From Caldilineaceae bacterium (lineage in GTDB: Bacteria > Chloroflexota > Anaerolineae > Caldilineales > Caldilineaceae): a DNA stretch of 64,000 nt. The notes under the pieces are model-generated. The model made no database searches. It was not told the origin of the DNA and was given only the letters and a program-made list of their open reading frames with translations. The stretch spans positions 1 to 64,000 of the forward strand of contig JAJEDI010000032.1 in NCBI GenBank assembly GCA_022821585.1, given 5' to 3'. The number at the start of each line of letters is the position of its first letter. The stretch's first letter is position 1. Positions 56,423 to 64,000 of this stretch are shown piece by piece. Both the position numbers and the translations under genes were made by a program.

Positions 56423-57739
56423 CTAGACCCAATACTTTGCCAGGCCCTCGTCGATGAGCTTCTGGATTTCGGCGTCGCCGTACTCCAGGGCCTCGGCCAC
56501 CGACCGTCCCTCATTGACGATCAGATGCAGAACGTCATTTTGAACGGCGCCGGCGCGTTCGGGCACGGCGGCGTAGTTGCGTTCATGGGGATTGACTTCA
56601 GAGGCCTCTTTAAGGCCGGGTGTTTCCAGCAGCCTGGGGTCGGACATAAGGTCGGCGCGCTCGGGCACGAGCGAGATCAGTTCGCACAAGGCCCAGTAGG
56701 CATCTTTGCCGCCGTCCTTGTAGAGGAACTCCATGAACTCCCAGGTGTCGCCATCGTTTTCGGGGTGGCCGGTTACGGCAGAGATAGAGGTTACCGTGTC
56801 CTTGTAGCCATAGAGCGGGTCGGGTTCGCCGGTTGGGGTAGGCGGGTGCGAGTAGCCGATGTGGGGGTACATATCGGGATAGGTGTTGACGTACTCGCCG
56901 ACCACCCAGGTCTGTTCCTCGGTCATGGCGGCGAGACCGTTGCCGATGGAGTCGAAGTTGGGGAATCCGGAGTCCCAGACTTCGTGGACGAGGGACAGGT
57001 CGGTGATGTAGGTGAAGGCCTCATGGACTTCGGAGCTGGTCATGAGAGAGATCTGTTCATCGCCATTGTTCTGGATGACGTTGCCGCCCAGCTGATAGAT
57101 CTGGCTCAACACGGGCCATTCGCCGGTGAGGGCGAAACCGGCGCGTGAAATGGCACCTGTTCCGTCCTTTTGTGTGAGCGCTTTGGCTGCTGTGGTGAAG
57201 TCGTCCCAGGTCTTGGGTGGCGACTCCGGATCGAGGCCGGCCTCTTCGAACATCTGCTTGTTGTACATCAGGAGGGTACAGGTGGTGCCGGTGGGAAGTA
57301 CATAGCGCCCGTTGGTCTTGATGTCAAAGAGGGGATAGGCCTCTTCAAACCAGCTGGGCGGGAAGATGTCTTCAGGGAACTCAAGGACGAGATTTTCTTC
57401 GCGCATCTGGTGCATGAAGGCAAGGGAGCGCATTTTGATCATGTTCGGCCCGGTGCCGGCTGCGAGTGCTGAGTAGAGCTTTTCGACATATCCGCCGGCA
57501 ATGGACTGGACATCGACGGTGATTCGATCGTTTTGTTCAGCGAATTTGTCAGCGACGCTGCGGTAGAGATCCATGCGGATATCCCACCAGCCCCAAAGGG
57601 AAAGCTCGACCGGTTCTTCGTCGGCGGCTCCCTCCATACCGGGCGCGGCTGCGGGAACGCAGGCGGCCATGGTCAACCCGAGGCCGGTGAGACCGGCTGT
57701 TTTGAGAAACTGACGTCGGCTAGCGTTTGGCATTTTCAT
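56423..57739 (-). CDS. ABC transporter substrate-binding lipoprotein (Tat-type signal)
   Basis: MKMPNASRRQFLKTAGLTGLGLTMAACVPAAAPG; RBS CAGGAGGG on minus strand. Confidence 0.9.
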   Translation of the reverse strand: MKMPNASRRQFLKTAGLTGLGLTMAACVPAAAPGMEGAADEEPVELSLWGWWDIRMDLYRSVADKFAEQNDRITVDVQSIAGGYVEKLYSALAAGTGPNMIKMRSLAFMHQMREENLVLEFPEDIFPPSWFEEAYPLFDIKTNGRYVLPTGTTCTLLMYNKQMFEEAGLDPESPPKTWDDFTTAAKALTQKDGTGAISRAGFALTGEWPVLSQIYQLGGNVIQNNGDEQISLMTSSEVHEAFTYITDLSLVHEVWDSGFPNFDSIGNGLAAMTEEQTWVVGEYVNTYPDMYPHIGYSHPPTPTGEPDPLYGYKDTVTSISAVTGHPENDGDTWEFMEFLYKDGGKDAYWALCELISLVPERADLMSDPRLLETPGLKEASEVNPHERNYAAVPERAGAVQNDVLHLIVNEGRSVAEALEYGDAEIQKLIDEGLAKYWV

Positions 57740-58105
57740 GCTATTCCCTCCTGGAATTGGGTTGTATAGAGGTGTTGGGACATGAGGACTAATCAGACCG
57801 TTTTCCGTCTCAAATTCGACCGCCGGGAGGCAAAGAGACGGATCAGGACATTTTTCTTTTGCCATATAGTTGACATGTAGCCGGTGGGTGTAAGCTAACA
57901 CACGGGAAATTCATTGTCAATGCGGTACCTCGTTTGGACACAGGTCAGTATAGAGGTGAGAGCCCGGATGTTTACCAAAAGAGTGAGCAGGCTGCGCGAT
58001 CTGTTCGGGCAGGTGGCCACCAGGGGACATTTGGTCAAGAAGGAAGGATCAGAGGGCACGCACAAGGGGTGCCCCTACGGGGATGTGCGGAAGGGCAGGT
58101 CCGGA

Positions 58106-58705
58106 TCAGGTGGTCATTTCCTCTGAATCAAGGTCTGGAAACAGGTCGTTCAAATTGATAAATAGGCCATGCAGCATGGGAGAATTCAGAGTCTGGCATA
58201 AAGTGTAGGTAGCTGCCTCCTCGTAGCCATTCTCGCCCAGCAATAGAACGGAGATGGTTGCGTCTTCAGGGTCGACCAGCCAGTACTCCTCAACACCACA
58301 GTCTGCATAGAGCTGACGTTTGAATGACTCATCGCGCTCGGCGGTGGAATCGGAGCGAATTTCGACGATGAGGTCGGGTGCGCCCTGGATGTTGGCGGGG
58401 GTGATGATGTCGACCCGCTCGGATGATATGAACAGCAGGTCGGGTTGGACGACGTCGGTGCGGGAGAGTACGACGTCAGTGGGGGCGAAGAAGAGATGGC
58501 CGAGTCCGCCCTCTCTGATAAAGCGAGCCATCCGCCATCCTAACTCGGCCTGAACTGACTGATGGGCTGTATTCGGAGCAGGCGGCACTATCAGAGCTCC
58601 GTCCAGAAGTTCGTAGCGTTCATCATCGGGGGTTTTCAGGTAGTCCTCGTAAGTGAGTTTGGTCGTTGCAGGACTGTTTTGAGAAACAGGTTCCGCTCTC
58701 AACAT
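58106..58705 (-). CDS. Uma2-family nuclease-like protein (paralog of 53148-53729)
   Basis: KLTYEDYLKTPDDERYELLDGALIVPPAPN..., PDLIVEIRSDSTAERDESFKRQLYADCGVEEYWLVDP. Confidence 0.88.
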   Translation of the reverse strand: MLRAEPVSQNSPATTKLTYEDYLKTPDDERYELLDGALIVPPAPNTAHQSVQAELGWRMARFIREGGLGHLFFAPTDVVLSRTDVVQPDLLFISSERVDIITPANIQGAPDLIVEIRSDSTAERDESFKRQLYADCGVEEYWLVDPEDATISVLLLGENGYEEAATYTLCQTLNSPMLHGLFINLNDLFPDLDSEEMTT

Positions 58706-58890
58706 TGTTGCCCTCCTGTCAGAACAACTTTGACCGGCCAGAGCCGTCATCTGAACACATGTTCTCGTAGTTGCCCGACTTTGTCAAACGGGTTTTGCCA
58801 GGGAAAACAGCTGATCTGCTCGCGGTGATGCGCAGTTGCTTCAGGACAATGCCTGAAGCAAGACATGCGGTACTACGAATCACCGGCCAC

Positions 58891-60300
58891 TCACACTTGC
58901 GCCACCGGCCACTCGCTACCTGGATCGATACCAAGCCGATGGGCGCGTCGGGCGACCGACGCGGTCACTGCCTGGCCTATCTCATGCTCGTCGACGCGGG
59001 TGGAGCGGCCGCGGCGGAGTACGATTTCGCCGTTGACGAGGACGGTGTCGACGCTTCCGGCGCCCAGCGTGAGGGCGAGGAGGTGAACGGGGTTGTTGGT
59101 GGGGTAGGCGCCAGCGGCGCGAGGGGAGCGGACGACGACGTCGGCGCGTTTGCCCGGTTCGAGGCTGCCGAGCTCGGCCTGGAGGCCGGCGGCGGCGGCG
59201 GCATTCAGAGTCTGCATTTCGAGGAGGTCGGAGGGGGATACGGGGTCGTCGCCTACGCGTGCGGCGAAATGTGCGGCCTGCATGAGCTCGGCGGGCGTGC
59301 AGTCGAAGGCGCCGTCTACGGCGAGGGATACGGGGATGCCGCGGCGGTGGCGTGCGGCCATTCGGAAGTCGGCTGTGCGGGCGATGCCGAGAGAGAAGAA
59401 GGAGATTGGGGACCATATGATCTGGCAGCCGCTGTCCCGGATGGCGGCCTCTTCGTCGTCGTCCAGCAAGTTGGCATGGACGATGAAGGTGTTCTCATCG
59501 AGGACGCCGAGCTCGTGCAGGTGGACAAGCTGGCTGAAGCCTGTTATTGAGCGATAGATTTCGCCTTCGCCGGGGGCGTAGCCGGCGTGCAGGTGGAGGG
59601 GGACGTTGCTGGCGCGGGCGCAGGCGTGGGCGGCTTGCAGCAGTTCGGGGGAGGCGGTGCCGACGCCATATACGAAGACGAAGCCGCGTACCAGTGCATC
59701 GAGGTCCTGATTTCTGTGCAGCTCGGCGTCGAGGAGTCCGAGCGCGCGGTCGCGGTCGACCGGGGCGCGGGCCATGAGGCGGGGGCTTTCGAGGCCGGGC
59801 ATGGCGGCGAGCGTTTCGCGGCGGTCCCAGATGTAGGGCGGGGCGAAGAGCGCCCTCATGCCGACTCGCTCGACTGCTTCGGCGGCGGCTCCGGTTGAGA
59901 AGAGGGTGCCGGGCTCGATGAACATGGTGAAGCCGCTTTGCAGCATTTCGAGGGAGGCCATGGCGGTGGCGGCAGCTTCGTCATCGGATGTGACATCGGC
60001 TTTCCAGTCGGCGAATTTGATTGTGGAGGCGTCTACGTCGTGGATGTTGCCGAAGACGCCGCGGCAGGTGGTGTGCACGATGTGGTTGTGGGCGTCGATG
60101 AAGCCGGGATGGACGATGGCGCCGGCGGCGTCGATGGTTTCGCCGGCGTCATATTTTGGGCGCAGTTCGGCGTCGGCGCCGACCTCGACAATGCGCGAGT
60201 TTGTGACGGCCACGGCGCCGGAGGGGTAGATGGTGCGGGCAGCGTTCATAGTGACGAGTTGCCCGTTGTGGATGAGAATGTCGCACCGGTTCTTGTTCAT
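58891..60300 (-). CDS. amidohydrolase family protein (cytosine/MTA deaminase-like)
   Basis: IVHPGFIDAHNHIVHTTCRG, PLHLHAGYAPGEGE, FIVHANLLDDDEEAAIRDSG, LEPGKRADVVV. Confidence 0.9.
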   Translation of the reverse strand: MNKNRCDILIHNGQLVTMNAARTIYPSGAVAVTNSRIVEVGADAELRPKYDAGETIDAAGAIVHPGFIDAHNHIVHTTCRGVFGNIHDVDASTIKFADWKADVTSDDEAAATAMASLEMLQSGFTMFIEPGTLFSTGAAAEAVERVGMRALFAPPYIWDRRETLAAMPGLESPRLMARAPVDRDRALGLLDAELHRNQDLDALVRGFVFVYGVGTASPELLQAAHACARASNVPLHLHAGYAPGEGEIYRSITGFSQLVHLHELGVLDENTFIVHANLLDDDEEAAIRDSGCQIIWSPISFFSLGIARTADFRMAARHRRGIPVSLAVDGAFDCTPAELMQAAHFAARVGDDPVSPSDLLEMQTLNAAAAAGLQAELGSLEPGKRADVVVRSPRAAGAYPTNNPVHLLALTLGAGSVDTVLVNGEIVLRRGRSTRVDEHEIGQAVTASVARRAHRLGIDPGSEWPVAQV

Positions 60301-60304
60301 TGGA

Positions 60305-60985
60305 CTAGCCGGCCTTTCCCTGGCGCAGTGCCAGCCGCAACAGTTCGCTTTCGGTCAAGTAGGGCTGGATGCTGGCGGCGAAATCTGCCACGGACTCGGC
60401 TACCGTCGCGGTTGATGTGTCCAGCCTGAATTTCTGACGTATAAGCGAGTGATCGTACTCTTCTTCGAAGCGCTGGATGATGTGCTCGACATCCGGTTCG
60501 GGCACGACGGGGTAGGGATGGGGGGCATCCTGCATGCGCTGGCGGATCACGTCGGGCGCGGCCTCCACGAGGATGAGGACGGCGTCGGGCCTGAACTGGA
60601 GGATGCGCTGTTCGAGATTGCGGGAGATCACTGTGCGGTCACCGTCCTGGCCGCGGCCGCCGTATCCGTAGTACTTGGTGGCGTAGACCAGCTCGTCGAA
60701 GTAGAGGCCGATGCCCATGAAGTTTTCGTCGGAGCCGGAGGCCCAGGGCGTGTGATAGTAGAGGTTGTGCCGCTGGATTACCTCGGTGAGGCGGGGGCTG
60801 AGCTGCTGGAAGGCGGCGATATCTTCGGGCGTCAGCTCGGGGCCGTGCGGCTTGGTATCGGGCAGCTTGTTATGGTCGTGAATCAGTTTGAACTCGGTAC
60901 CCAAGGACTCTTGGGCCCAGTCGTTGATGGCGTGGGCGAGGGTTGTTGTGCCGGCGTATTCGCAGCCGATGAGAATCAGGTACAT
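60305..60985 (-). CDS. P-loop NTPase/nucleotide kinase-like protein
   Basis: MYLILIGCEYAGTTTLAHAI P-loop-like N-terminus. Confidence 0.65.
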   Translation of the reverse strand: MYLILIGCEYAGTTTLAHAINDWAQESLGTEFKLIHDHNKLPDTKPHGPELTPEDIAAFQQLSPRLTEVIQRHNLYYHTPWASGSDENFMGIGLYFDELVYATKYYGYGGRGQDGDRTVISRNLEQRILQFRPDAVLILVEAAPDVIRQRMQDAPHPYPVVPEPDVEHIIQRFEEEYDHSLIRQKFRLDTSTATVAESVADFAASIQPYLTESELLRLALRQGKAG

Positions 60986-61044
60986 GGTAGGTTTCTCCGA
61001 AAATGTCGCTGTCCAGGCAGCTGGCGGTGTTGGAATTGGCGGGT

Positions 61045-62058
61045 CTAGTTTATGTCGAGTGTCTGAAGAAGTCCTTTTATGTAGCCGGCGGCGTAAAGGA
61101 GTCCGTGGTGGACTCGCTCGTTGTCATAGATGGTGTGAGGGAAGTGGCCGGGGATGAGCGCGCCGGAAAAGCCCACTTCTCTGAATGATTTGAAGATCTC
61201 CAGAAAGTCACAGTCGGCCTCTTCGAGGAAGCATTCGCGGAAGTCGGGGGAAGCGCCCTGAACGCCCTGAACGTGGCCGTAGACTATCTGGCCGCGGCTG
61301 CCGAAACGGCGGATGGCGGCGTGGATGTCGACGTTCATGGCGGTCCAGTTGCCGAGGCAGAAGTTGAGGCCGCTTGCGGGGCTGTCGGCGATGTCCATGG
61401 CGCGCTGGAAGCCGGCAGGACTGCAGAACAGGCGCGGGATGCCGCCCAGCTTTTCGACGGGCGGGTCGTCAGGGTGGAGGGCCAGTCTGACGCCTGCTTC
61501 CTCGGCCACGGGGATGATGGCCTTGATGAAGTATTCGTAGTTGCTCCACATTTCCTCGTGACTGTACTCGCGATCGCGGAAGAGGGGGCCGCGATCTGCC
61601 ACATCCTGTTCAAACCTGCTTACCTGGGCGTTGCCGCGGCCGGGCGTGGTGAGCGAGGTACGCCATGAGTTGCGGGTGACTCCAGGTTGATTGACCATCC
61701 AGTGGTAGCCGTAGACCGGGATGCCGGCGCGGCCCATGTTGCGAATGGTCTCGGCGACGTTTTCGATCTGCTGGTCGCGGCCGTCCTGGCCGAGGACGAT
61801 CTTTTCGTAGCACCAGTTGGGCAGTGGGTTTTCTATGGAGACGACATTGAGGCCGGCGTCTTCGCACTGGGTGCGCGCCCACAGCAGGGTCTGGAAGTCC
61901 CAGAAGGCGCCCGGTTTGTCGGCGGCATCGGGTGAGAAGCGCGTCCGGTGATCGGGATGGCAGGTGGAACTGAGGGCGACGTCGAGGATGTCGTACTGTT
62001 TGAGAAAGCCGAGAAAGTTGTCGTGGTCGGGCAGGGCTACGTAAACGCATACTCTCAT
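61045..62058 (-). CDS. mannonate dehydratase-like (UxuA family) protein
   Basis: EEAGVRLALHPDDPPVEKLGGIPRLFCSPAGFQRAMDI...GLNFCLGNWTAM...YGHVQGVQG. Confidence 0.82.
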   Translation of the reverse strand: MRVCVYVALPDHDNFLGFLKQYDILDVALSSTCHPDHRTRFSPDAADKPGAFWDFQTLLWARTQCEDAGLNVVSIENPLPNWCYEKIVLGQDGRDQQIENVAETIRNMGRAGIPVYGYHWMVNQPGVTRNSWRTSLTTPGRGNAQVSRFEQDVADRGPLFRDREYSHEEMWSNYEYFIKAIIPVAEEAGVRLALHPDDPPVEKLGGIPRLFCSPAGFQRAMDIADSPASGLNFCLGNWTAMNVDIHAAIRRFGSRGQIVYGHVQGVQGASPDFRECFLEEADCDFLEIFKSFREVGFSGALIPGHFPHTIYDNERVHHGLLYAAGYIKGLLQTLDIN

Positions 62059-62169
62059 GTTTGGCTCCGGTTCGATTCAGGATGAAAGATGTGAAAGCGG
62101 TTAGTCGAAGGGCGCTGCATGATGAACTGGCGCTTGTCGACGGGCCGGGCGGGCGCGTCACTCGGGCTG

Positions 62170-63177
62170 CTAGGGCAGGCGAAAGACAATCTCCGGTTGG
62201 GCGGTCTGCATTTTGGTCGGCGGCAGGCCGGCGAGCATGGTTTCGAGGTCATCGACGACCATGCGCCCGATGGTGTGCATGTCCTGCCAGACGGAGCCGG
62301 CGCGATGGGCGGAGAGAATGGTATTGGGGGCGGTGCGAATGGGATGATCGGCGGCCAGGGGCTCCTGGGGGAAGACGTCGATGGCGGCGCGGAAGCGGCC
62401 CTGATGCAGAAGGTCGGTGAGGGCGTCGAAGTCGACGAGGTGGGAGCGGCTGATAAGGAGGAGGACGGCGTCGGACCTGATCAGCGAGAGCAGTTCGCGG
62501 TCGAGCATGGCTTTGTTCTCATTGGAGGGGATTGCCAGGACAAAGATGATGCGTGCTTCTGAGAGCAGGTCCTGGAGGCTGACCGGTGTGCAGCCGCGTT
62601 CGCTGATGAAGCTTGGGGGCAGCCAGGGATCGTAGACCTGAATCGGACAGCGAAAGGGGGCCAGCAGCGGACGGAGAGATTGGGCCAGACCGCCGAAGCC
62701 GATAAAGCCGACGGGCTGGTCGTAGAGTGTGAAGGCGGTGCTGTTGCTGGGGTAGAGATAGAGCTCTTCGCCGGCGACGAAGTCGTTGTGTGCGCTGACG
62801 ATGCCGCGGGCGGCGGCGATGGCCATGCCGAGCGCCATTTCGGCGACCATGGGGCCGTAGGCGGGTGCGCAACTGAGGACGCGGATGCCGCGGGCGAAGC
62901 AGGTCTCGTAGTCCAGGTGAGCGGGGCTGGGATGGCGGCCGCCGGTCTCCATAATTGCGCGCAGGTTGGGCATGTCGTCCAGTGATCTGGACCGCCAGGA
63001 GGAGGTGATAAAGGCGTAGGCGTCGCCACAGGCGCGGGCGAACTCGGATTCGGGAATGTCTTCGTCCTTGCCCCAAACGACGTCGACCAGATCGTGGAGT
63101 CGTTCGGCGTCCTGGTTGGACATGACCATATCGAGGGGGCGGGGGAATGGATTCAGAATTACTTTTTGTTTTGGCAT
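62170..63177 (-). CDS. D-2-hydroxyacid dehydrogenase (NAD-binding) family protein
   Basis: QPVGFIGFGGLAQSLRPLLAPFRCPIQVYDP; AEMALGMAIAAARGI; RAAIDVFPQEPLAADHP. Confidence 0.85.
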   Translation of the reverse strand: MPKQKVILNPFPRPLDMVMSNQDAERLHDLVDVVWGKDEDIPESEFARACGDAYAFITSSWRSRSLDDMPNLRAIMETGGRHPSPAHLDYETCFARGIRVLSCAPAYGPMVAEMALGMAIAAARGIVSAHNDFVAGEELYLYPSNSTAFTLYDQPVGFIGFGGLAQSLRPLLAPFRCPIQVYDPWLPPSFISERGCTPVSLQDLLSEARIIFVLAIPSNENKAMLDRELLSLIRSDAVLLLISRSHLVDFDALTDLLHQGRFRAAIDVFPQEPLAADHPIRTAPNTILSAHRAGSVWQDMHTIGRMVVDDLETMLAGLPPTKMQTAQPEIVFRLP

Positions 63178-63352
63178 TGCAGGAAATTCTCCGCGTTGGC
63201 GTTGTGGTGGGGCGCCAGTGTCCTGTGCTGCGCCCGGCGCAGGCCTTTGCGCAAGAGATGGGAACTGCCGTAGACTAGCTAGAGTTTCGAAACCGCTCCA
63301 GACGCCCCGCCGGCATTGGTTCGAAAACTACGGGAAAGAGGTCCCAGACGCT

Positions 63353-64000
63353 ATGTGTGAGCAACAAGAGTATGCAGAGTTTCCGAGTCACACGGTCTCT
63401 TATGAGATTATGACCAATGCAGACGATGAAGACAAGGAGCGCAGCTTTACGGTGCTGGCAACGCCGAAAGAGATAGAGCAGCTGGGCAGGCAGGGTTACT
63501 TGATCCGGGAGGCGCTATTTCGCGGCGAGCAGTTGGCGCGGCTGCGGGGGGCGCTGGACGAGGTTGAAGCTGCTGAAGTGGCAACCTACCCTCGCTCAGA
63601 CGGCGAAGAGGCAGCACGGTCCCCTGCTATCAGCCGTTCAAAAAGATTCGGCGGCTGGTTTCCGCGTTATCTGATGGACAAGCACCCGGCTTTTCTGGAA
63701 CTGATCGACTTTCAGCCGACTCTGTCGGTGGCGCGTGCGGTGTTGGGGCCGTTTGTGCGCATCCGCCAGTTGGGCGGGCGGGTCAGTTATCCGGGCGAGC
63801 CGAACCAGGAGACCCAATGGCACCTGCACCGGCGCACCGTTCCCAAACCGCTACCGGCGTTTTTCTCCTTTCCCCACACTTTGGACAGTCTGATGTATCT
63901 TGATGAACTGAACGACGCAAATGGTACGCTGGCAGTTGTACCGGGATCGCATTTGCGGGTCCACAATCCGCTGCCGGCCGATTGTTTCGACGACCTGCCG
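63353..64000 (+). CDS. phytanoyl-CoA dioxygenase (PhyH)-like protein, truncated by window end
   Basis: manual translation MCEQQEYAEFPSHTVSYEIM...TQWHLHRRTVP...LMYLDELNDANGTLAVVPGSHLRVHNPLP; absent from ORF track because no stop lies in the window. Confidence 0.75.
   Translation, partial: MCEQQEYAEFPSHTVSYEIMTNADDEDKERSFTVLATPKEIEQLGRQGYLIREALFRGEQLARLRGALDEVEAAEVATYPRSDGEEAARSPAISRSKRFGGWFPRYLMDKHPAFLELIDFQPTLSVARAVLGPFVRIRQLGGRVSYPGEPNQETQWHLHRRTVPKPLPAFFSFPHTLDSLMYLDELNDANGTLAVVPGSHLRVHNPLPADCFDDLP

Overview
High-GC, gene-dense window that reads like a chromosomal catabolic/accessory region of a Chloroflexi-like (Caldilinea-type) bacterium. The taxonomic call is inference from gene content and protein style only. 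It encodes about 50 plausible proteins. Main blocks: (i) an amidoligase cluster of two tandem GCS2/YbdK-like carboxylate-amine ligases plus a circularly permuted ATP-grasp protein (0.4-4.7 kb); (ii) an acid-sugar/threonate-type cluster with DUF1537 kinase, DegT aminotransferase, PdxA2-like dehydrogenase, LarA-like protein, HPS/KGPDC-like protein and Zn-alcohol dehydrogenase (4.8-12.9 kb); (iii) four sugar ABC importer operons and one Dpp-type importer, with only one ATPase gene among the five; (iv) hicBA, a BNR/sialidase-like protein, a CE15-like esterase, a rhamnulose-phosphate aldolase/dehydrogenase fusion, an amidase and a kelch lipoprotein; (v) duplicated Gfo/Idh/MocA oxidoreductases and tandem paralogous large proteins of unclear (glycoside hydrolase-like?) function; (vi) a candidate nuclease/ATPase/Toprim-like operon of Uma2 + SMC/RecF-like AAA ATPase + DUF4276-like (51.3-53.7 kb); (vii) an amidohydrolase, a mannonate-dehydratase-like protein, a hydroxyacid dehydrogenase and a truncated PhyH-like dioxygenase. 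Non-coding signals not explained by the genes: a dispersed MITE-like repeat family (five copies, TGCATCCCA-type inverted termini, compensating internal hairpins), a 36-bp triple-CGCGAAG repeat upstream of three genes, a strong hairpin in every SBP-to-permease gap (5 of 5), a GGTATC/GATACC operator-like palindrome, and an orphan -10/terminator pair suggesting a small RNA. No rRNA, convincing tRNA or CRISPR array was seen. All family names come from reading the sequences; no search was run.
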